From: Skeletonema tropicum
Taxonomy: Eukaryota; Bacillariophyta; Thalassiosirophyceae; Thalassiosirales; Thalassiosiraceae
Direction: 5' to 3'
Length of the DNA: 64,000 bases
NCBI GenBank assembly: GCA_037178625.1
Contig: CM074145.1
Location: 186,001 to 250,000, forward strand
Under the pieces are notes generated by a model. The model worked only from the letters and a program-made list of their open reading frames with translations, searched no databases and had not been told where the DNA came from. Every line of letters starts with the position of its first letter. The first letter of the stretch is position 1. Below are positions 62,395 through 64,000 of this stretch, in pieces. The translations under genes and the position numbers were made by a program.

Positions 62395-63966
62395 CTAGTC
62401 ATATCTTTTACTCTTCCCCTTAGTGCTGCGGCGGCTCACCCGCGATGCAACTGATTCGTTGGCTGACCGAGTAGATCGTCGAGATGATGTGACAGAATTC
62501 GACGCCCTTGTGGATCGCCTAGTTGGAAGAGCAGCCGGCTTTGACGTCTCTTCTCCCAAAGTCTCACCCTCTGGCACGGCAGGCAATGTCGGGCCCTTCT
62601 TCCCACGGGTCACAATTGCTTTCGGGATAGATTTCTGTCCAGCAATAATTCGTCTACTTCGGCGGGCCATGCTCTCAGTTTCTGATTCTATTGATTTCGT
62701 CTCATCATCTGACAGTTCCGAATCGCTGTGATGAGTAAGAGCGCTGATTGGGGTGTCAATAGCACCTTTTGACGCAGGTTTCTTCGCACGTGCTGACCTT
62801 CTTGTTGAAGATGATTTAGAAGAAGGTCCAGCTGCCTGCTTCCTGGGCCTGCCTCTCCCTCTCTTTTTCTGCGGCTCAGATTTTGCGGTAGATGCTGTTT
62901 CTACTGGTTTCCCAGCGGCGGCAGCATCATAATCCTTAATTCGCTGAACAATTTCAGCCTTTAATCCACTAACCTTCAAACCTCGCTGCCTGCACTGCTC
63001 CTTGAGTTTGACCACAGTTAGGCTCCCAATAGAATCATCATCTTCCGCTTCCATATCCTCTTCATTCTCACTCTCGAGTGGATTTGTTGAGGTGTCAGCA
63101 GTACGCTCTTCTTTCCCTTCTTCATGTACATCGTCTGCTTCCTCAGATCTGACAAATGTTCCACCTTCGTACAACTCAACTTCTTCCTTATCGGCATCTT
63201 CCTTTTCATCTCCACTCTCTGGAAGGTTCTCAGAAATAGCAGCTACAGCCTCTTCGGGCGGCATGACTGCCCTTTCAGCATCCATAGCTTCATTCCCATC
63301 TTCCGATTCCTGCTCTGCTTCAATATCGCCATCAGAAGCTTCATTAGAATTCGTAGCTGTGTCATCTTTGAGCAACTCGACTGCTCTTTCTACTGGCACC
63401 ACGGGTGCATTGGGCGTGCTGGGTAATTTCATAGCTGGGGAGAATTCCTCAGATGGTTCCTCTTTGACACTACGCTCTTCTGACATTACTCCTTCAGATG
63501 AATAAGATTCGGAATCATTACCAGCATCCTTCATAGGCAACGACGCTCTCTGCGCGATATCGCCAGCTTCAGATCCACCCTGCTGCAAGACAGTAGCTGT
63601 AGCCACCAGCACTGAAGCGAGGGCTTCCTCCTTTTGAGAGCTATGAGACGGCTCAGTTCGGGCTCTAGAAGAGATATTCTCGCGTGTGATATCTGCGCCC
63701 TCTCCTTCTGACCTCTCTTCTTCTTCGGTCCCTTCTCCTTCCACCGCTGATGGAAGATAACCATCATCGATCATATCTTTCAATCTTTCATCAGATGGCT
63801 GCGCTTTGGGGGGATCCTTCATTTCAATAGAATTCTCATCTCTAGAAGATAAAGATTTAGCCGGAGATTTGGCCACATCATCCGGTCCTACTTGAGACGC
63901 ATCGGTGGCCTCCCCTTCTCCAGCTGTCATGTGTCCCTCCGGAACATAACCTTCGTCTTCGGCATC
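62395..63966 (-). CDS. SAP domain and AT-hook nuclear protein, probably 5'-incomplete
   Basis: The protein is 511 residues from the Met at 63930. The first 300 residues are acidic and Ser/Glu-rich. A SAP domain (about 304-338; LTVVKLKEQCRQRGLKVSG, then LKAEIVQRIKDYD) binds scaffold-attachment-type DNA. An AT-hook RGRGRPRKQ (about 358-366) and a long basic Ser/Arg tail (RRSTRASNSV, RRSTKGKSKRYD) follow. This points to chromatin or nuclear-matrix binding. Upstream of the Met the same frame still reads DAEDEGYVPEGH, echoing the internal IDDGYLPS, and begins right after CATAG at 63967. So this is likely an internal exon with an AG acceptor and the true start lies beyond the window edge. Confidence 0.75.
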   Translation of the reverse strand, partial: DAEDEGYVPEGHMTAGEGEATDASQVGPDDVAKSPAKSLSSRDENSIEMKDPPKAQPSDERLKDMIDDGYLPSAVEGEGTEEEERSEGEGADITRENISSRARTEPSHSSQKEEALASVLVATATVLQQGGSEAGDIAQRASLPMKDAGNDSESYSSEGVMSEERSVKEEPSEEFSPAMKLPSTPNAPVVPVERAVELLKDDTATNSNEASDGDIEAEQESEDGNEAMDAERAVMPPEEAVAAISENLPESGDEKEDADKEEVELYEGGTFVRSEEADDVHEEGKEERTADTSTNPLESENEEDMEAEDDDSIGSLTVVKLKEQCRQRGLKVSGLKAEIVQRIKDYDAAAAGKPVETASTAKSEPQKKRGRGRPRKQAAGPSSKSSSTRRSARAKKPASKGAIDTPISALTHHSDSELSDDETKSIESETESMARRSRRIIAGQKSIPKAIVTRGKKGPTLPAVPEGETLGEETSKPAALPTRRSTRASNSVTSSRRSTRSANESVASRVSRRSTKGKSKRYD

Positions 63967-64000
63967 CTATGTATCGGCGGCGCTTACGCTCCTTCTCCAA

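Overview
The window is eukaryotic nuclear DNA, most likely from a diatom (a centric, Thalassiosira-like species is my best guess; the genus is inference). The reasons are short GT-AG introns, BspA-like/DUF285 repeat proteins behind a single membrane anchor, a RING-CH protein of a type I associate with diatoms, a Sep15/SelM-type selenoprotein, and Copia, Ty3/Gypsy, Penelope-like and APE-type non-LTR retroelements. Roughly 10 kb is host gene sequence and most of the rest is mobile DNA, much of it nested.

Layout. 0-3 kb: a minus-strand BspA-like surface protein gene split by a 361-bp fold-back element. 3-6.5 kb: a 5'-truncated non-LTR fragment, a Copia RNase H fragment and a MITE-like element. 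7.7-15.5 kb is the gene-rich core: a prolyl 4-hydroxylase with two ShKT domains (+), a CRAL-TRIO gene (-), a choline-transporter-like SLC44 gene with three exons (+), a Sep15/SelM-family gene with an in-frame UGA, a KDEL tail and a candidate SECIS (-), and an inverted copy of the CRAL-TRIO gene (+). The matching inverted copy of the hydroxylase lies 23 kb away at 38.3-39.9 kb. The two halves of that inverted duplication were separated by one insertion (15482-38265) with 18-bp terminal inverted repeats and a 7-bp target-site duplication. Inside it sits a 20.7-kb Copia element (identical-looking 403-bp LTRs, 5-bp TSD). Inside the Copia pol gene sits an array of Penelope-like elements (PLEs) with hammerhead-ribozyme-like motifs, and inside one PLE sits a 5'-truncated Gypsy element.

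40.5-49.2 kb: a decayed transposase possibly of P/THAP9 type, minisatellites, and a second BspA-like gene beheaded by a Gypsy LTR that itself carries a 1.9-kb TIR element. 49.4-58.2 kb: an apparently intact two-ORF non-LTR retrotransposon. Its 2455-residue ORF2 combines an APE-like endonuclease, reverse transcriptase, RNase H, a zinc motif and a Ulp1-type cysteine protease, and it overlaps ORF1 as TAATG. 60.8-64 kb: a RING-CH gene with one internal stop, and a SAP/AT-hook chromatin-type protein.

The host genes are not an operon and show no shared pathway, although the hydroxylase and the selenoprotein are both predicted to act in the secretory pathway. All homology calls come from reading motifs; no search was run.
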